Assembly (NCBI RefSeq): GCF_022829405.1
Contig: NZ_JAKSXW010000130.1
Location: 172,006-236,005, forward strand
Reading direction: 5' to 3'
Length of the DNA stretch: 64,000 nt
DNA from: Methylobacterium sp. J-076
GTDB lineage: Bacteria > Pseudomonadota > Alphaproteobacteria > Rhizobiales > Beijerinckiaceae
The first letter of the stretch is position 1. Every line of letters starts with the position of its first letter. Shown here one piece after another: positions 34,375-44,965 of this stretch. Under the pieces are notes generated by a model. It did not search any database. It saw only the letters and a program-made list of their open reading frames with translations, and was not told the DNA's origin. The position numbers and the translations under genes are program-made.

Positions 34375-34818
34375 ATGACGTTACACGCTGCCGAGGGGTT
34401 CCTTGCCCTGCGAATCCTCGTGGTGGAGGACGAGGCGCTGATCGCCCTCGAGCTCGAGTGCCTGCTGGAAGACCTCGGCCATGTCACCGTGGGGATCGCG
34501 GCCACGTCCCGGGAGGCGATCGCCCTCGGCCACTCCATGACGCCGGATCTGGCGCTGGTCGATGTCCACCTCGTGGACGGGCCGACCGGCGTGGAGGTAG
34601 CGCGCGCCCTCGCCCTCGATCCGCGCATCACGGTGGTGTTCATGACCGCCAACGCCAAGCGCATCCCGGACGATTTCGCCGGTGCCTTCGGGGTGATCGC
34701 CAAGCCCTACTCCCAGCGCATCGTCGCCAACGCCCTCGACTTCGTGGCGGACAGGCGCTCCGGCCGCAACGATACCGCCCGGGTGCCGGAGGGCCTGCGC
34801 CTATCTCCTCTTCACTAA
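34375..34818 (+). CDS. Single-domain response regulator (LovR-like receiver)
   Basis: A 147-residue receiver with no output domain. Acidic pocket Glu18-Asp19, phosphoacceptor Asp63 (LALVDVHL), Thr91 (FMTAN) and Lys110 (IAKPYS) are all present. GAGGAA lies 7 nt before the ATG at 34375. Placed directly downstream of the LOV kinase, it is probably its phosphate partner or a phosphate sink that dampens the kinase (inference from the LovK/LovR system). Confidence 0.9.
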   Translation: MTLHAAEGFLALRILVVEDEALIALELECLLEDLGHVTVGIAATSREAIALGHSMTPDLALVDVHLVDGPTGVEVARALALDPRITVVFMTANAKRIPDDFAGAFGVIAKPYSQRIVANALDFVADRRSGRNDTARVPEGLRLSPLH

Positions 34819-34825
34819 GCCCGCC

Positions 34826-37558
34826 TCAGCCCGGAACGCGACGTTCCTCGCGCTCGCGCTTGAGGCGATAGAGGGCGTCGAGCGCCTCGCGCGGCGTCAG
34901 CGCGTCGGGGTCGATGGTGTCGAGCAGCAGCGCCAGCCCCTCTTCAAGCAACTCGGCCGGCGGCTCCGGTGGGGGCGGCGGCGAGAGGGTGGCGAACAGG
35001 GGAAGGTCGTCGATCCGCGCCCGGGCCGAGCGGCCGCCCTGCGACTTCTCCAGGCTCTTGAGGATCGCCCCCGCCCGCGCCACCACGCCCGACGGCAAGC
35101 CGGCCAAGCGCGCGACCTGCAATCCGTAGCTGCGCTCGGCGATGCCGGGCACCACCTCGTGCAGGAACACGACGCCGCCCCGGTGCTCCGCGACCTTCAG
35201 GGTCGCGTTGTCGATCCGCGCCATCCGGTCGCCCAGGGCCGTCAGCTCGTGGAAATGGGTGGCGAACAGCGCCCGGCAGGCGTTCGATTCGTGGAGGTGC
35301 TCCAGGCATGCCCAGGCGATGGACAGGCCGTCGAAGGTCGCGGTGCCGCGGCCGATCTCATCGAGGATCACCAGCGAGCGCCGGGTCGCCTGATTGAGGA
35401 TCGCTGCGGTCTCCACCATCTCGACCATGAAGGTCGATTGCCCCCGGGCGAGGTCGTCGGCGGCGCCAACCCGGGAGAACAGCCGGTCGACCCGCCCGAT
35501 ATGCGCCGAGGCCGCGGGCACGAAGGCCCCCATCTGCGCCAGCACGACGATCAGCGCGTTCTGGCGCAGGAAGGTCGACTTGCCGCCCATGTTCGGCCCG
35601 GTGATGAGGCGGATGCGGCCCCGCCCCTCCCCCGACAGGTCGCAATCGTTGGCGATGAACGGCTCGCCCGTCCGGCGCAGGGCCGCCTCCACCACCGGGT
35701 GGCGGCCGCCGACGATGGCGAAGGCCAGGGAATCGTCCACGACGGGACGGCGCCAGTCGCCCTCCACCGCCAGCTCCGCGTGGCTCGCCGCCACGTCGAG
35801 GGAGGCCAGCGCGTCCGCCACCGCGCCGAGGCCCGCCACGGCGGAGACCACGCCCCCCGCGAGGTCGTCGAACACCTCACCTTCGAGGACGAGCGCCCGG
35901 TCGGACGCCCCGGAGATCTTCCGTTCCAGCTCGCCCAGCTCCACGCTGGTGAAGCGCATGGCATCGACCATCGTCTGCCGGTGGACGAACTCCTTCTGGA
36001 GCCCCTTCAGGCAGGCCTCGCCGACCGATTGCGGCACCTCGATGAAATAGCCGAGCAGGTTGTTGTGCTTGATCCGCAGGGTGCGACAGCCCGTCTCCTC
36101 GGCATAGCGGGCCTGAAGGGCGGCCACGACCTTGCGCGAATCCTGCCCCAGCAGGCGGGCCTCGTCGATCTCCGGATGGAAGCCCGGCCGGACGAAGCCC
36201 CCGTCCCGGCGGGAGAGGGGCAGCTCGTCGGCGAGCGCCGCGCTCAGGGCTGCCGCGAGCTCGGGATCGACGCCCGCGAGCGCCCGGCCGATCTCGGTCA
36301 GCGCCGCCGGAAGGTTCGGCGCGGCGGCCAGGGTCTGCGCGAGGCGCACCGCCGCCGCGAGGCTGTCGCGAATGGCGGCGAGGTCGCGTGGGCCTGCCCG
36401 GCCGAGGCCGATGCGCGACAGGGCGCGGGGCAGGTCGGGGGCGGCGGCCAGGGTTCCCCGGCAGGCCTCGCGCAGGGCCGCATCCTCCGCCAGCCGGGCC
36501 ACGGCCTCCTGGCGCCGGGTGATCCGGGCGAGGTCGGAGAGGGGGCCCGCGAGGTGCTCGGCCAGCAGCCGCGCCCCGTTGGAAGTCACCGTGCGGTCGA
36601 TGGTGGCGAGCAGGCTCCCGGTCCGCTCGCCCGACAGGGTGCGGGTGAGTTCGAGGTTCGCGCGGGTGGCCGCGTCGATGGAGAGCGTCGCGCCGGTCTC
36701 CTCCCGGCTCGGCACGGCGAGCGGAGCCCGGGCGGCGAGCTGCGTCCGGGCGATGTAGAGGAGGCCGGTGCCGGCCGCCGCGATCTCGGCGCGGCTGAAC
36801 CGGCCGAACCCGTCGAGAGTCGAGACGCCGTATTGCTCGCGGATTCGCCGTTCGGCGGCGGACGGCTCCAGCTCCGCCTGCGCCAGGGGCACGATGGCGG
36901 CCTTCGAATCCTGCCACAGGCGGGACAGGGACGGGTCGGCGTGGATCGCCTCGGAGAGGACGATCTCCCGCGGGTCGTGCCGGGCGATGGCGCCGGACAA
37001 TTCACCCGCCGGCACCTCGCTGAGGGAGAAGCGTCCGGTTGAGATGTCGATGGCCGCGAGCCCGTAGACGAAGCCGCTCTCCGACGCCTTCTGCCGGCCG
37101 ATGGCGAGCAGCAGGTTCGCGCTGGCCGGGTCGAGGAGCCGGTCTTCGGTGATCGTGCCCGGCGTGACGAGGCGCACAACCTCCCGCCGGACGACGGATT
37201 TCGGCCCGCGGCGCTTGGCCTCCGCGGGGTCCTCCGTCTGCTCGCAGACGGCGACGCGGTGCCCGAGGCCGATCAGGCGGCTGAGATAGTCGTCCGCCCT
37301 TTCCACGGGCACGCCGCACATCGGGATCTCCGACCCCCCATGCTTCCCGCGCTTGGTGAGGACGATGCCGAGCGCCCGCGACGCGATTTCCGCGTCCGCG
37401 AAGAACAGCTCGTAGAAGTCTCCCATCCGGTAGAACAGGAGGCAATCGGGGTTGGCCGCCTTGATCTCGATGTACTGCGCCATCATCGGCGTGGCGCCGA
37501 CCGGGTCGAGCCCGCCGGCTTCTTGCGGCGGTGGGAGAGAACGAGGTGAGCGGCCCAT
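34826..37558 (-). CDS. mutS: DNA mismatch repair protein MutS
   Basis: A 910-residue mismatch-recognition ATPase. Domain I contains the mismatch-contacting [12 protein letters not shown] (Phe-X-Glu). The connector, core and clamp domains follow, then the ATPase with Walker [10 protein letters not shown], the switch region and [16 protein letters not shown], and the HTH dimer end. The length fits the family (850-910). The ATG at 37558 adds about 25 residues before [13 protein letters not shown]. The gene is convergent with the receiver gene, 7 bp from its end. Confidence 0.96.
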   Translation of the reverse strand: MGRSPRSLPPPQEAGGLDPVGATPMMAQYIEIKAANPDCLLFYRMGDFYELFFADAEIASRALGIVLTKRGKHGGSEIPMCGVPVERADDYLSRLIGLGHRVAVCEQTEDPAEAKRRGPKSVVRREVVRLVTPGTITEDRLLDPASANLLLAIGRQKASESGFVYGLAAIDISTGRFSLSEVPAGELSGAIARHDPREIVLSEAIHADPSLSRLWQDSKAAIVPLAQAELEPSAAERRIREQYGVSTLDGFGRFSRAEIAAAGTGLLYIARTQLAARAPLAVPSREETGATLSIDAATRANLELTRTLSGERTGSLLATIDRTVTSNGARLLAEHLAGPLSDLARITRRQEAVARLAEDAALREACRGTLAAAPDLPRALSRIGLGRAGPRDLAAIRDSLAAAVRLAQTLAAAPNLPAALTEIGRALAGVDPELAAALSAALADELPLSRRDGGFVRPGFHPEIDEARLLGQDSRKVVAALQARYAEETGCRTLRIKHNNLLGYFIEVPQSVGEACLKGLQKEFVHRQTMVDAMRFTSVELGELERKISGASDRALVLEGEVFDDLAGGVVSAVAGLGAVADALASLDVAASHAELAVEGDWRRPVVDDSLAFAIVGGRHPVVEAALRRTGEPFIANDCDLSGEGRGRIRLITGPNMGGKSTFLRQNALIVVLAQMGAFVPAASAHIGRVDRLFSRVGAADDLARGQSTFMVEMVETAAILNQATRRSLVILDEIGRGTATFDGLSIAWACLEHLHESNACRALFATHFHELTALGDRMARIDNATLKVAEHRGGVVFLHEVVPGIAERSYGLQVARLAGLPSGVVARAGAILKSLEKSQGGRSARARIDDLPLFATLSPPPPPEPPAELLEEGLALLLDTIDPDALTPREALDALYRLKREREERRVPG

Positions 37559-37669
37559 GCCGCGGTCTTACCAGAGCCCCGCCGCCGAATCAGGCCCGTC
37601 GCGACGCTTGGCTGGGGACGTCGTGGCCCGGCGCGGGCGCGCGCCGGGCCTGCCGAAGGACGGAACCGA

Positions 37670-37966
37670 TCAGTAGCGCGGGCCGCCGGTGGTGTTGCCG
37701 AGCTGCTGCGCGGCGCCCGGCTGGCTCGGGTTGCGCGCGTTCGGGTTGCCGTGGCGCATGGTGTTCATCCGGCGCATCCGACGCTCGTGGCGGGTCGAGT
37801 GGTGGCGGTGCATCCGGTGGTGGTGATGGTGGCGCATGGCCACGGTCTCCAGGAGACCGTTCTGGCCGAGGCCCGGCTGGACGGGGGCCGGGGCGGCCTG
37901 GGCCGAACCGGCGAACAGCGCGCCGAGCACGAGGCCGGCGGCGAGGGAAGTACGGAAAGTGATCAC
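37670..37966 (-). CDS. Small exported histidine-rich protein
   Basis: 98 residues. A clear signal peptide (FRTSLAAGLVLGALFAGSAQA, cleavage near residue 24) precedes a short mature part with a dense His/Arg/Met cluster (MRHHHHHRMHRHHSTRHERR, about residues 44-63) and an Asn/Pro/Gly tail. Such clusters can bind Ni, Zn or Cu, but no homologous function is known to me. GGAGGAA lies upstream of the ATG at 37966. It stands alone between mutS and a hydrolase gene. Confidence 0.75.
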   Translation of the reverse strand: MITFRTSLAAGLVLGALFAGSAQAAPAPVQPGLGQNGLLETVAMRHHHHHRMHRHHSTRHERRMRRMNTMRHGNPNARNPSQPGAAQQLGNTTGGPRY

Positions 37967-38111
37967 GCGGTTCCTCCAGACGAAAGATGTCAGGCGCCGG
38001 CGTAAGGGTTTGGGGACGCGTGAAGTTCCACCCGACGGGTCGAAAATATTCCTGCGAACGGAGGCAGTGCGGGAGGATTATGTGCGCCCGGAGAACGATG
38101 GGCGGACGGGA

Positions 38112-39026
38112 TCATCGGCCCGTCGGCGTCGGCTCCCCGCGGAAGAAGGCATTGAGGGCGTCGCCCACGGCGCCGGCCTCCTCGTGCTGGAGCCAGTGCG
38201 TGGCCTCGGGGAACCAGTGGATCCGGCCGTCGTCGCAGAGGCGGAGGCTCGCCTCCGCGAGACCGGGCTGGAGGGCATGGTCCCTCGCGCCCCATAGGAC
38301 GAGTGTCGGCATCCGCACCCGCGGCGGGTCGCGCCGGGGCAGGCGCACGAGGGCGCGGTACCATGCGAGCATCGCCATCATCGCCCCCGGCGCCGTCCAG
38401 TCCGCCGCATAGGCGGCGAGCTCCGCCCCGGAGAACGTCCCGGGCCGGCTGGTGGTGGCGAGCGCCCGGCGCAGGGCGCGGGCGTCGTCGGCGACGAGCA
38501 GGCGTTCCGGCAGGCCGGGGATCTGGAAGGCGGCCACATAATAGCTGCGCAGCCACTGGCCGGGGTGGCGGCGCATGTAACCGCCCACGATGCCGGGATG
38601 GGGGGCGTTGAGGATCGCCAGCCGGGCGATCCGGTCCGGATGGAGGCTCGCCGTCCACCACGCGACGAGCCCACCCCAATCGTGCCCCACGAGGTGGAAC
38701 CGCGTGACGCCGCAGGCGGTCACCAGGGCGACGACATCCCCCGCGAGCCGGTCGAGGTGGTAGGCGGCGATCCCCTCCGGACGGTCGCTGCGCCCGTAGC
38801 CGCGCTGATCGGGCACGATCACCCGCCAGCCGGCCTTCGCCAGGGGGCCGATCTGCCGCCGCCAGCCGGCCCAGCTTTCCGGGAAGCCGTGCAGCAGCAT
38901 CACGACGGGGCCGTCCGCCGGCCCCGCCTCGGCCACATGCAGGCTGACTGCGCCGAGATCGACGCGGCGGAAGGTCAGGCCGTCGGGGAGCGGGCCGAGG
39001 TCGGCGAAGGAGGGCTGCGGGCTCAT
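38112..39026 (-). CDS. Alpha/beta hydrolase (epoxide hydrolase-like)
   Basis: A 304-residue alpha/beta-fold enzyme. [10 protein letters not shown] forms the oxyanion-hole motif (HGxP), the nucleophile elbow is VGHDWGG with Asp as nucleophile, and the catalytic His lies in [10 protein letters not shown]. An Asp nucleophile with HGFPES is typical of soluble epoxide hydrolases and haloalkane dehalogenases. There is no signal peptide. The start is ATG 39026, with GGAG about 8 nt upstream; GTG 39029 is adjacent. It is divergent from an SDR gene. Confidence 0.88.
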   Translation of the reverse strand: MSPQPSFADLGPLPDGLTFRRVDLGAVSLHVAEAGPADGPVVMLLHGFPESWAGWRRQIGPLAKAGWRVIVPDQRGYGRSDRPEGIAAYHLDRLAGDVVALVTACGVTRFHLVGHDWGGLVAWWTASLHPDRIARLAILNAPHPGIVGGYMRRHPGQWLRSYYVAAFQIPGLPERLLVADDARALRRALATTSRPGTFSGAELAAYAADWTAPGAMMAMLAWYRALVRLPRRDPPRVRMPTLVLWGARDHALQPGLAEASLRLCDDGRIHWFPEATHWLQHEEAGAVGDALNAFFRGEPTPTGR

Positions 39027-39167
39027 CACCTGCTCCGACGCCCCGGCCCGGAAACCGTTCCCCCGCGCCAGGGCGAGACAATCCCGGCCGGGAATCGCCG
39101 GGGGGCGATTGCAAGCCGCTCGGCCCCCGCACTACAGGCTGTCGGCAACGAGAACCGGGAGGACGAG

Positions 39168-39920
39168 ATGAGCGGAACGGACAGGATCGCGATCGTGACG
39201 GGGGCCGGCACCGGCGTCGGCAAGGCCGCCGCCGGCGCCCTCGCCGGGGCGGGCTGGAAGGTCGTCCTCTCCGGGCGCCGCCGGGAGCCCCTGGAGGAGG
39301 TCGCCGCGCAACTCGGGGCCGACAACGCCCTCGTCGTCCCCACCGACGTGACCGATCCGGACTCCATTCGCGCCCTGTTCGAGGCCACCCTCGCCCGGTT
39401 CGGCCGCCTCGACCTGCTGTTCAACAATGCCGGGATCGGCGCGCCGGCCGTCCCCCTGGAGGACCTGCCGCTGGAGACGTGGCGGCAGGTGGTGGACACG
39501 AACCTGACCGCGATCTTCCTGTGCACCCAGCACGCCTTCCGGATCATGCGCGACCAGACCCCGCGCGGGGGCCGCATCATCAACAACGGCTCGATCTCGG
39601 CCTACGCCCCGCGTCCGAACTCCATCGCCTACACGGCCACGAAGCACGCGGTGACGGGCATCACCAAATCGACCTCCCTCGATGGCAGGGCCTACGACAT
39701 CGCCTGCGGACAGATCGACATCGGCAACGCCGACACGCCGATGGGCGGCCGGATGAAGGAGGGCGTCCCCCAGGCCGATGGCAGCGTCCGGGCCGAGGCG
39801 GTGATGGACCCGGCCCATGTGGGCGACGCGATCCTGATGATGGCCAACCTGCCGATCGAGGCCAACGTCCAGTTCATGACCGTGATGGCCACCAAGATGC
39901 CGTATGTCGGCCGGGGATGA
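39168..39920 (+). CDS. Short-chain dehydrogenase/reductase (SDR family)
   Basis: A 250-residue NAD(P)-dependent oxidoreductase. The cofactor motif is [12 protein letters not shown], with NNAGIG and the catalytic triad Ser ([12 protein letters not shown]), Tyr and Lys (YTATKHA). The Arg-Arg after beta-2 (SGRRREP) suggests NADP preference. GGGAGGA precedes the ATG at 39168. Substrate unknown. Confidence 0.92.
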   Translation: MSGTDRIAIVTGAGTGVGKAAAGALAGAGWKVVLSGRRREPLEEVAAQLGADNALVVPTDVTDPDSIRALFEATLARFGRLDLLFNNAGIGAPAVPLEDLPLETWRQVVDTNLTAIFLCTQHAFRIMRDQTPRGGRIINNGSISAYAPRPNSIAYTATKHAVTGITKSTSLDGRAYDIACGQIDIGNADTPMGGRMKEGVPQADGSVRAEAVMDPAHVGDAILMMANLPIEANVQFMTVMATKMPYVGRG

Positions 39921-39952
39921 ACGGACGGTCCCGCCACCCTCGCGGTCATCGC

Positions 39953-40036
39953 GGGCGCAGCGGAGCGACCCAGGTCAGTGGGCCGCCGCCGAATGGGGCG
40001 CGTCCCCGGCTCGCTTCGCGCCGCTCGCGATGACGG
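39953..40036. repeat. Palindromic REP/MITE-like repeat, copy 2 (diverged)
   Basis: Between the convergent SDR and ispA genes. Ends GGTCATCGCGGGCGCAGCGG and CGCCGCTCGCGATGACGG are inverted, and the interior keeps the GAGCGACCCAGG word of the family. It is more diverged than the copies near 6.6 and 63.7 kb. It may serve as a shared 3' hairpin for both genes. Confidence 0.7.
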
Positions 40037-40078
40037 GGTCGGCGGGCGGGGCCGGTCGATGGACCGGCCCCGCGCCCC

Positions 40079-41050
40079 TCAGGTCTTGCGAGCGACGGTG
40101 AAGCGGGCGGCGTCGCGCAGGACGCGGGCCTTCTCGCCCCACTGGGACACCGCATCCTCGCAGGCCGCGACGAGGCGGTCGCATTCGGCGCGGGCGCCGT
40201 CGAGGCCGAGGCGGTCGACCAGGGTCGCCTTGCCGGCGTCCTTGTCCTTGCCGGTCGCCTTGCCCATCGCCTCCGGTGACGCCTCCCGGTCGAGGATGTC
40301 GTCGGCGATCTGGAAGGCCTGGCCGAGGGCGTGGCCGTAGCGGAGCAGCGCCGCGCGCTCCCCCGCGTCGGCGCCGCCGACCAGGGCGCCCGCCTCCACC
40401 GAGAAGGCCAGGATCGCGCCGGTCTTCATCGCCTGCATCCGCAGGGTGTCGTCCACGTCGAGGTCCACCGCGCCGAACCGCCCCTCGGCGGTGAGGTCCA
40501 GCAGCTGCCCGCCGACCATGCCGCCGAGGCCGGAGGCCCGGGCGAGGCCCAGCACGAGGTCGGCGCGGATCGCCGGGTCGGGCTGCCATGTGGGGTCGGC
40601 GACGACCTCGAAGGCCAGGGTCTGGAGGGCATCGCCCACGAGGATCGCGGTGGCCTCGTCGTAGGCCTTGTGCACCGTCGGCTTCCCGCGGCGCATGTCG
40701 TCGTCGTCCATCGCCGGCAGGTCGTCGTGGACCAGGGAGTAGCAATGCACCAGCTCGACGCCGGCCCCGGCCGCCAGGGCGGCCGCCTCGGTGCCGCCCA
40801 GCATCCGCGCCGTCTCGATGGCCAGGAACGGGCGCAGCCGCTTGCCGCCGCCGAGCACCGCGTGCCGCATCGCCTCCATCAGCCGGGGCGGCCGGACGAT
40901 CTCGCCGGGACCCACCTCGGCGCCGAGGCGGCCGACGAGGAAGGTCTCGACCTGCTGCGCAACCTGCGCGAGCCTGTGGGAAAAGTCGGGGGCGGACGGA
41001 TCCACCTTGACCGGGCGGCCTTCCGACTGCGTTGAGGGTTTCGAGTTCAT
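40079..41050 (-). CDS. ispA: Polyprenyl (farnesyl/geranylgeranyl) diphosphate synthase
   Basis: A 323-residue cytoplasmic isoprenyl diphosphate synthase. The first Asp-rich motif is HDDLPAMDDDDMRRG, the second FQIADDILD; GGGKRLRPFL binds isopentenyl diphosphate. The IspA type, with a DDxxxxDD-like FARM, makes C15 or C20 chains from IPP and DMAPP. The start is ATG 41050. It is divergent from the mtgA gene with only 24 bp between them, so the promoters overlap. Confidence 0.92.
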   Translation of the reverse strand: MNSKPSTQSEGRPVKVDPSAPDFSHRLAQVAQQVETFLVGRLGAEVGPGEIVRPPRLMEAMRHAVLGGGKRLRPFLAIETARMLGGTEAAALAAGAGVELVHCYSLVHDDLPAMDDDDMRRGKPTVHKAYDEATAILVGDALQTLAFEVVADPTWQPDPAIRADLVLGLARASGLGGMVGGQLLDLTAEGRFGAVDLDVDDTLRMQAMKTGAILAFSVEAGALVGGADAGERAALLRYGHALGQAFQIADDILDREASPEAMGKATGKDKDAGKATLVDRLGLDGARAECDRLVAACEDAVSQWGEKARVLRDAARFTVARKT

Positions 41051-41074
41051 CGGGCGCTGCGTCCGGATTAGGCC

Positions 41075-41857
41075 GTGCGGGGTGAGTTGAGCATCGGCGT
41101 GGGGGAGGATGAGATCAGAGCCGGCACGGCCGACACCCCTTCCGAGGGGGCGGGGCGGCCGCGTCCGCTCGCCCGGCCGCGGCGGCCGGCCCCGTTCCGC
41201 CGGGCGGTCGGGCTGGTGCTGCTCCTCCCCGCCATCGTCGTCGTCCTCATGCTCACGCTGGCGCTCGTCTATAGCGCGGTGACGCCGCCGTCGACCCTGA
41301 TGCTCGGAAGGTGGTTGACGCTGCAGCCGGTGGAGCGGCAGGCCGTGCCGCTGGCGCGGATGGCGCCATCCCTGCCGCTGGCGGTCCTGACCTCGGAGGA
41401 CCAACGGTTCTGCCTCGACCACGGCGTCGATTTCGGCGCCCTGCGCGATGCGGTGGACGACGAGGATTCCCCCTCGCGGGGCGCCTCGACCATCGCGATG
41501 CAGACGGTGAAGAACGTGTTCCTGTGGCCGGGGCGCTCCTACCTGCGCAAGGCCATCGAGATCCCCCTGGCGCTCGCCCTCGACACCCTGTGGGGCAAGC
41601 GCCGGATGATGGAGATCTACCTCAATGTCGCCGAGTGGGGCGACGGCATCTACGGCGCCCAGGCCGCCAGCCGGCACTGGTTCCGCAAGGACGCCGCCGA
41701 CCTCACCCGGGGCGAAGCCGCCCTCCTCGCCGCCGTCCTGCCGAACCCCATCCTGCGCAGCGCCGGCCGCCCCTCCCCCGGCGTGCGCCGGCGGGCGGCG
41801 CAGATCCAGGGGATGATGGGGCGGACGGAGGGGCTCGCCGGATGCCTCAGGCGGTGA
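41075..41857 (+). CDS. mtgA: Monofunctional biosynthetic peptidoglycan transglycosylase MtgA
   Basis: A 260-residue membrane-anchored GT51 glycosyltransferase that polymerises lipid II. A basic/proline-rich cytoplasmic tail (1-43) and one transmembrane helix (about 44-66) precede the catalytic domain. Conserved motifs: SEDQRFCLDHGVDF with the catalytic Glu, GASTIAMQTVKNVFL, and RMMEIYLNVAEWGDGIYGAQ. There is no transpeptidase domain, so it is not a class A PBP. The GTG start at 41075 leaves little room for ispA promoter elements. Confidence 0.93.
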   Translation: MRGELSIGVGEDEIRAGTADTPSEGAGRPRPLARPRRPAPFRRAVGLVLLLPAIVVVLMLTLALVYSAVTPPSTLMLGRWLTLQPVERQAVPLARMAPSLPLAVLTSEDQRFCLDHGVDFGALRDAVDDEDSPSRGASTIAMQTVKNVFLWPGRSYLRKAIEIPLALALDTLWGKRRMMEIYLNVAEWGDGIYGAQAASRHWFRKDAADLTRGEAALLAAVLPNPILRSAGRPSPGVRRRAAQIQGMMGRTEGLAGCLRR

Positions 41858-43096
41858 TCAGCCCTCGCGCTTCTTGCGCTGGGCCAGCGTCCGCAGGCGC
41901 AGGGCGTTGAGCTTGATGAAGCCCGCCGCGTCGCGGTGGTCGTAGGCCACCGCGCCCTCCTCGAAGGTGACGAGGTCCTGATCGTAGAGGGAGTGCGGGC
42001 TCTCCCGGCCGATGACGTGCACGCCGCCCTTGTAGAGCTTCAGCCGCACGGTGCCGGTGACCTTCTCCTGGCTCCGGTCGATCAGCGCCTGGAGCATCTC
42101 GCGCTCCGGCGAGAACCAGAAGCCGTTGTAGATCAGCTCCGCATATTGCGGCATCAGCTGGTCCTTGAGGTGCGCGGCGCCTCGGTCGAGCGTGATCGAT
42201 TCGATGGCCCGGTGGGCCGGCAGGAGGATGGTGCCGCCGGGCGTCTCGTACATGCCGCGGCTCTTCATGCCGACGAAGCGGTTCTCGACGAGGTCCAGGC
42301 GGCCGATGCCGTTGGCCCGGCCCAGCTCGTTCAGCTTGGCGAGCAGCGTCGCGGGCGACATCGCCTCGCCGTCGATGGAGACCGCATCGCCCCGCTCGAA
42401 GCCGATGGTCACGACGGTGGGCTGGTCGGGCGCCTCCTCGGGGGAGAGGGTGCGCGAGTAGACGTAGTCCGGCACCTCGACGGCCGGATCCTCCAGCACC
42501 TTGCCCTCGGAGGAGGCGTGCAGGAGGTTGGCATCCACCGAGAACGGGCTCTCGCCGCGCTTGTCCTTGGCGATCGGGATCTGGTGCTGCTCGGCGAAGG
42601 CGATGAGCTGCTCGCGCGAGCGCAGGTCCCACTCCCGCCAGGGGGCGATCACCGTCACGTCGGGCTTGAGGGCGTAGTAGCCGAGTTCGAACCGGACCTG
42701 ATCGTTGCCCTTGCCGGTGGCGCCATGGCACACGGCGTCGGCCCCGACCGCCTCGGCGATCTCGATCTGCTTCTTGGCGATGAGCGGGCGCGCGATGGAT
42801 GTGCCGAGGAGGTAGATGCCTTCGTAGACGGCGTTCGCCCGGAACATCGGGAACACGTAGTCGCGGACGAACTCCTCGCGGAGGTCCTCGATGTAGATGT
42901 TCTCCGGCTTGATGCCGAGCAGTTCGGCCTTGCGGCGGGCCGGCTCCAATTCCTCGCCCTGGCCGAGATCGGCGGTGAAGGTCACCACCTCGCAGCCATA
43001 GGTGGTCTGCAGCCACTTCAGGATGATGGAGGTGTCGAGGCCGCCGGAATAGGCGAGCACGACCTTCTTCACGGCGGGCTTGGCGGGATCGGTCAT
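41858..43096 (-). CDS. argG: Argininosuccinate synthase
   Basis: A 412-residue enzyme that joins citrulline and aspartate with ATP in arginine synthesis. The PP-loop is [10 protein letters not shown]; further signatures are [15 protein letters not shown] and the AMP-binding region [15 protein letters not shown] [11 protein letters not shown]. The length is normal for the bacterial form. The gene starts at ATG 43096 and its stop abuts the mtgA stop. The true argininosuccinate lyase partner is not in this window; the exported lyase at 25.6 kb is unlikely to serve. Confidence 0.96.
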   Translation of the reverse strand: MTDPAKPAVKKVVLAYSGGLDTSIILKWLQTTYGCEVVTFTADLGQGEELEPARRKAELLGIKPENIYIEDLREEFVRDYVFPMFRANAVYEGIYLLGTSIARPLIAKKQIEIAEAVGADAVCHGATGKGNDQVRFELGYYALKPDVTVIAPWREWDLRSREQLIAFAEQHQIPIAKDKRGESPFSVDANLLHASSEGKVLEDPAVEVPDYVYSRTLSPEEAPDQPTVVTIGFERGDAVSIDGEAMSPATLLAKLNELGRANGIGRLDLVENRFVGMKSRGMYETPGGTILLPAHRAIESITLDRGAAHLKDQLMPQYAELIYNGFWFSPEREMLQALIDRSQEKVTGTVRLKLYKGGVHVIGRESPHSLYDQDLVTFEEGAVAYDHRDAAGFIKLNALRLRTLAQRKKREG

Positions 43097-43307
43097 GCGA
43101 CGTCCGGAAACGGGAGGGCCTCGGTCGCGGCGGCTTATCGCGGGCGACCCCGACCTGCAACACGGTCCTGCAACCGGCATGCCGTCTTGAGCGTATGCCC
43201 CGCGGAGCCTTGGATCGAATCGGTCTCCGGAGCGCCTTGAGCCCTGGCGCACCCGGCCCAACTCCGACAAAGCGTTCCCGTGAGACAAGCACCGAGAGGC
43301 CGAACAG

Positions 43308-43934
43308 ATGGCGCGCCAGCCCACGTTGGAGTTCTGGTACGAATTTGCGTCGACCTATTCCCACCTGGCGGCGCAGCGCATCGAGGCGGCGGCGGAGGAG
43401 GCGGGGGTGAGCGTGCGCTGGCGACCGTTCCTGCTGGGGCCGCTCTTCGCCTCGCAGGGCTGGACGACGTCGCCCTTCAACCTGTTCCCGGCGAAGGGCC
43501 GGGCCATGTGGCGCGACTTGGAGCGGATGGCCGCCGCCTACGGCCTGCCGCCGATCACCCGGCCGGACCCGTTCCCACAGAACAGCCTGAACGCCGTGCG
43601 GGTGGCCGTGTTCGGCCAGGACCAGGACTGGCTCGTGCCGTTCTCCAAGGCGGTGTTCTCGGCGAGCTACGCGAAGGGCCAGTCCATCGCCGAACCCGCC
43701 GCCGTGGTGGCCATCCTCGATTCGCTTGGCCTCGACGGCACGCAGGTGCTGCGTGCGGCCGCCGCCGACGCCAACAAAACGAAGCTGCGGGTGAGCGTGG
43801 AGGAGGCCCGGTCCCGGGGCATCTTCGGCGCGCCGACCTTCCTCACCGACGACGGCGAGCTGTTCTGGGGCAACGACCGGCTCGAACAGGCGATCGCCTG
43901 GGCGAGCGGCGACCGGCCGCCGGGCTTGAGGTGA
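43308..43934 (+). CDS. 2-hydroxychromene-2-carboxylate isomerase family protein (DsbA-fold)
   Basis: A 208-residue DsbA/kappa-class GST-fold protein. The N-terminal motif is [19 protein letters not shown] with a Ser in place of the redox CxxC, as in HCCA isomerases. The C-terminal part shows the cis-proline segment GIFGAPTFL and FWGNDRL. The family isomerises hydroxychromene carboxylates with glutathione in aromatic degradation, but many members lie outside such pathways; no degradation genes are nearby. Confidence 0.9.
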   Translation: MARQPTLEFWYEFASTYSHLAAQRIEAAAEEAGVSVRWRPFLLGPLFASQGWTTSPFNLFPAKGRAMWRDLERMAAAYGLPPITRPDPFPQNSLNAVRVAVFGQDQDWLVPFSKAVFSASYAKGQSIAEPAAVVAILDSLGLDGTQVLRAAAADANKTKLRVSVEEARSRGIFGAPTFLTDDGELFWGNDRLEQAIAWASGDRPPGLR

Positions 43935-44012
43935 CGCGAGCCGCGCCGCGGCCATAAATGCGCCGGGGGGCGGGGCGAAAGGCGCCCTTCCTGCCCTGGA
44001 CGGTTCCGCCCC

Positions 44013-44696
44013 ATGATCCTCACCCGCCGCCGCCTCCTTGCGGCCTCCGCCGGCCTCGCCCTCGCCGGGCCCGCCGCCGCCCAGTCCTACGGCCAACGCG
44101 TCGCCGTGACGGGCGACGACGGCAAGGCGGTGGCCAATTCCGTTCTCCCCGGCGAGATCACCGGCCAGATCCCCGCCCTCCGCGGCGTGACCTATGCCGG
44201 CCCGAAGGACGCGGAGACGGTGCTCTACGAGTTCTTCGACTTCAATTGTCCCTGGTGCCGGAAGGCGGCGGCGGATGTCGTGGCCCTCCACGAATCGGAC
44301 CCGTCCCTCCGGATCGGCCTCGTGGAAAACCCGATCCTGTCGCCGGAATCCGCGCAGGCGGCCAAGGTGATGCTCGCGGTCCAGCGCAAGCTCGGGTCGG
44401 CGGCCGCCTTCGGGTTCTACCGCACGCTCCTGTCGCGGCCCGGCCGCATCGACGGCCCCGGCGCCCTCGCCGCGGCGGCCACCCTGGGCGTGCCGCAGGC
44501 GGAGGTCGAGGAGATCGCCGACAGCGACGAGGTCCGCCTCGCCCTCAAGAGCCACATGCGGATGGCCGCCGACCTCGGCCTCTACGCGACGCCGTCCTAC
44601 GTCCTCGGCAATGCGGGGATCCTCGGCCATCCCGGCGCGAACGCGATGGCCAAGATGATCTCCAGCATGCGCCGTTGCGACCGGCTGGCCTGCTGA
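44013..44696 (+). CDS. Periplasmic DsbA family thiol-disulphide oxidoreductase
   Basis: 227 residues. The N-terminus LTRRRLLAASAGLALAGPAAA looks like a signal peptide, with a double-arginine context (TRRRLLA) suggestive of Tat export. The thioredoxin fold contains FDFNCPWCRK (Cys79, Cys82) and the cis-proline loop LYATPSYVLGN. It resembles the DsbA/BdbD (Com1-like) group that oxidises or isomerises exported proteins. A C-terminal cysteine pair (RRCDRLAC) is extra. It lies upstream of the ATP synthase operon. Confidence 0.88.
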   Translation: MILTRRRLLAASAGLALAGPAAAQSYGQRVAVTGDDGKAVANSVLPGEITGQIPALRGVTYAGPKDAETVLYEFFDFNCPWCRKAAADVVALHESDPSLRIGLVENPILSPESAQAAKVMLAVQRKLGSAAAFGFYRTLLSRPGRIDGPGALAAAATLGVPQAEVEEIADSDEVRLALKSHMRMAADLGLYATPSYVLGNAGILGHPGANAMAKMISSMRRCDRLAC

Positions 44697-44965
44697 GCGC
44701 CGCTTCGGCCCTGGCGGACCCGTCGTTTTCGCCGGGAAAACGCCCGTCACACTTCTGCCGCCCTGTCGCGCTGGCCGCGGGCTCGCCTTGCGTGCATCCG
44801 CTCAGCCATGCTAGGCGGTCGCCGCGCCGGACGGGGGCGAGAGCCGCCCTGTCCGTTCCCGGCGCGATCCAAAAACCATTGCCCAGGGCCGCGAGGTCTT
44901 GCGCAGCGCCCGGACGGCTCCTTCGGGGCTTCGGACGGGCGGGCAACGAGAGAAGAGAGCGACGG

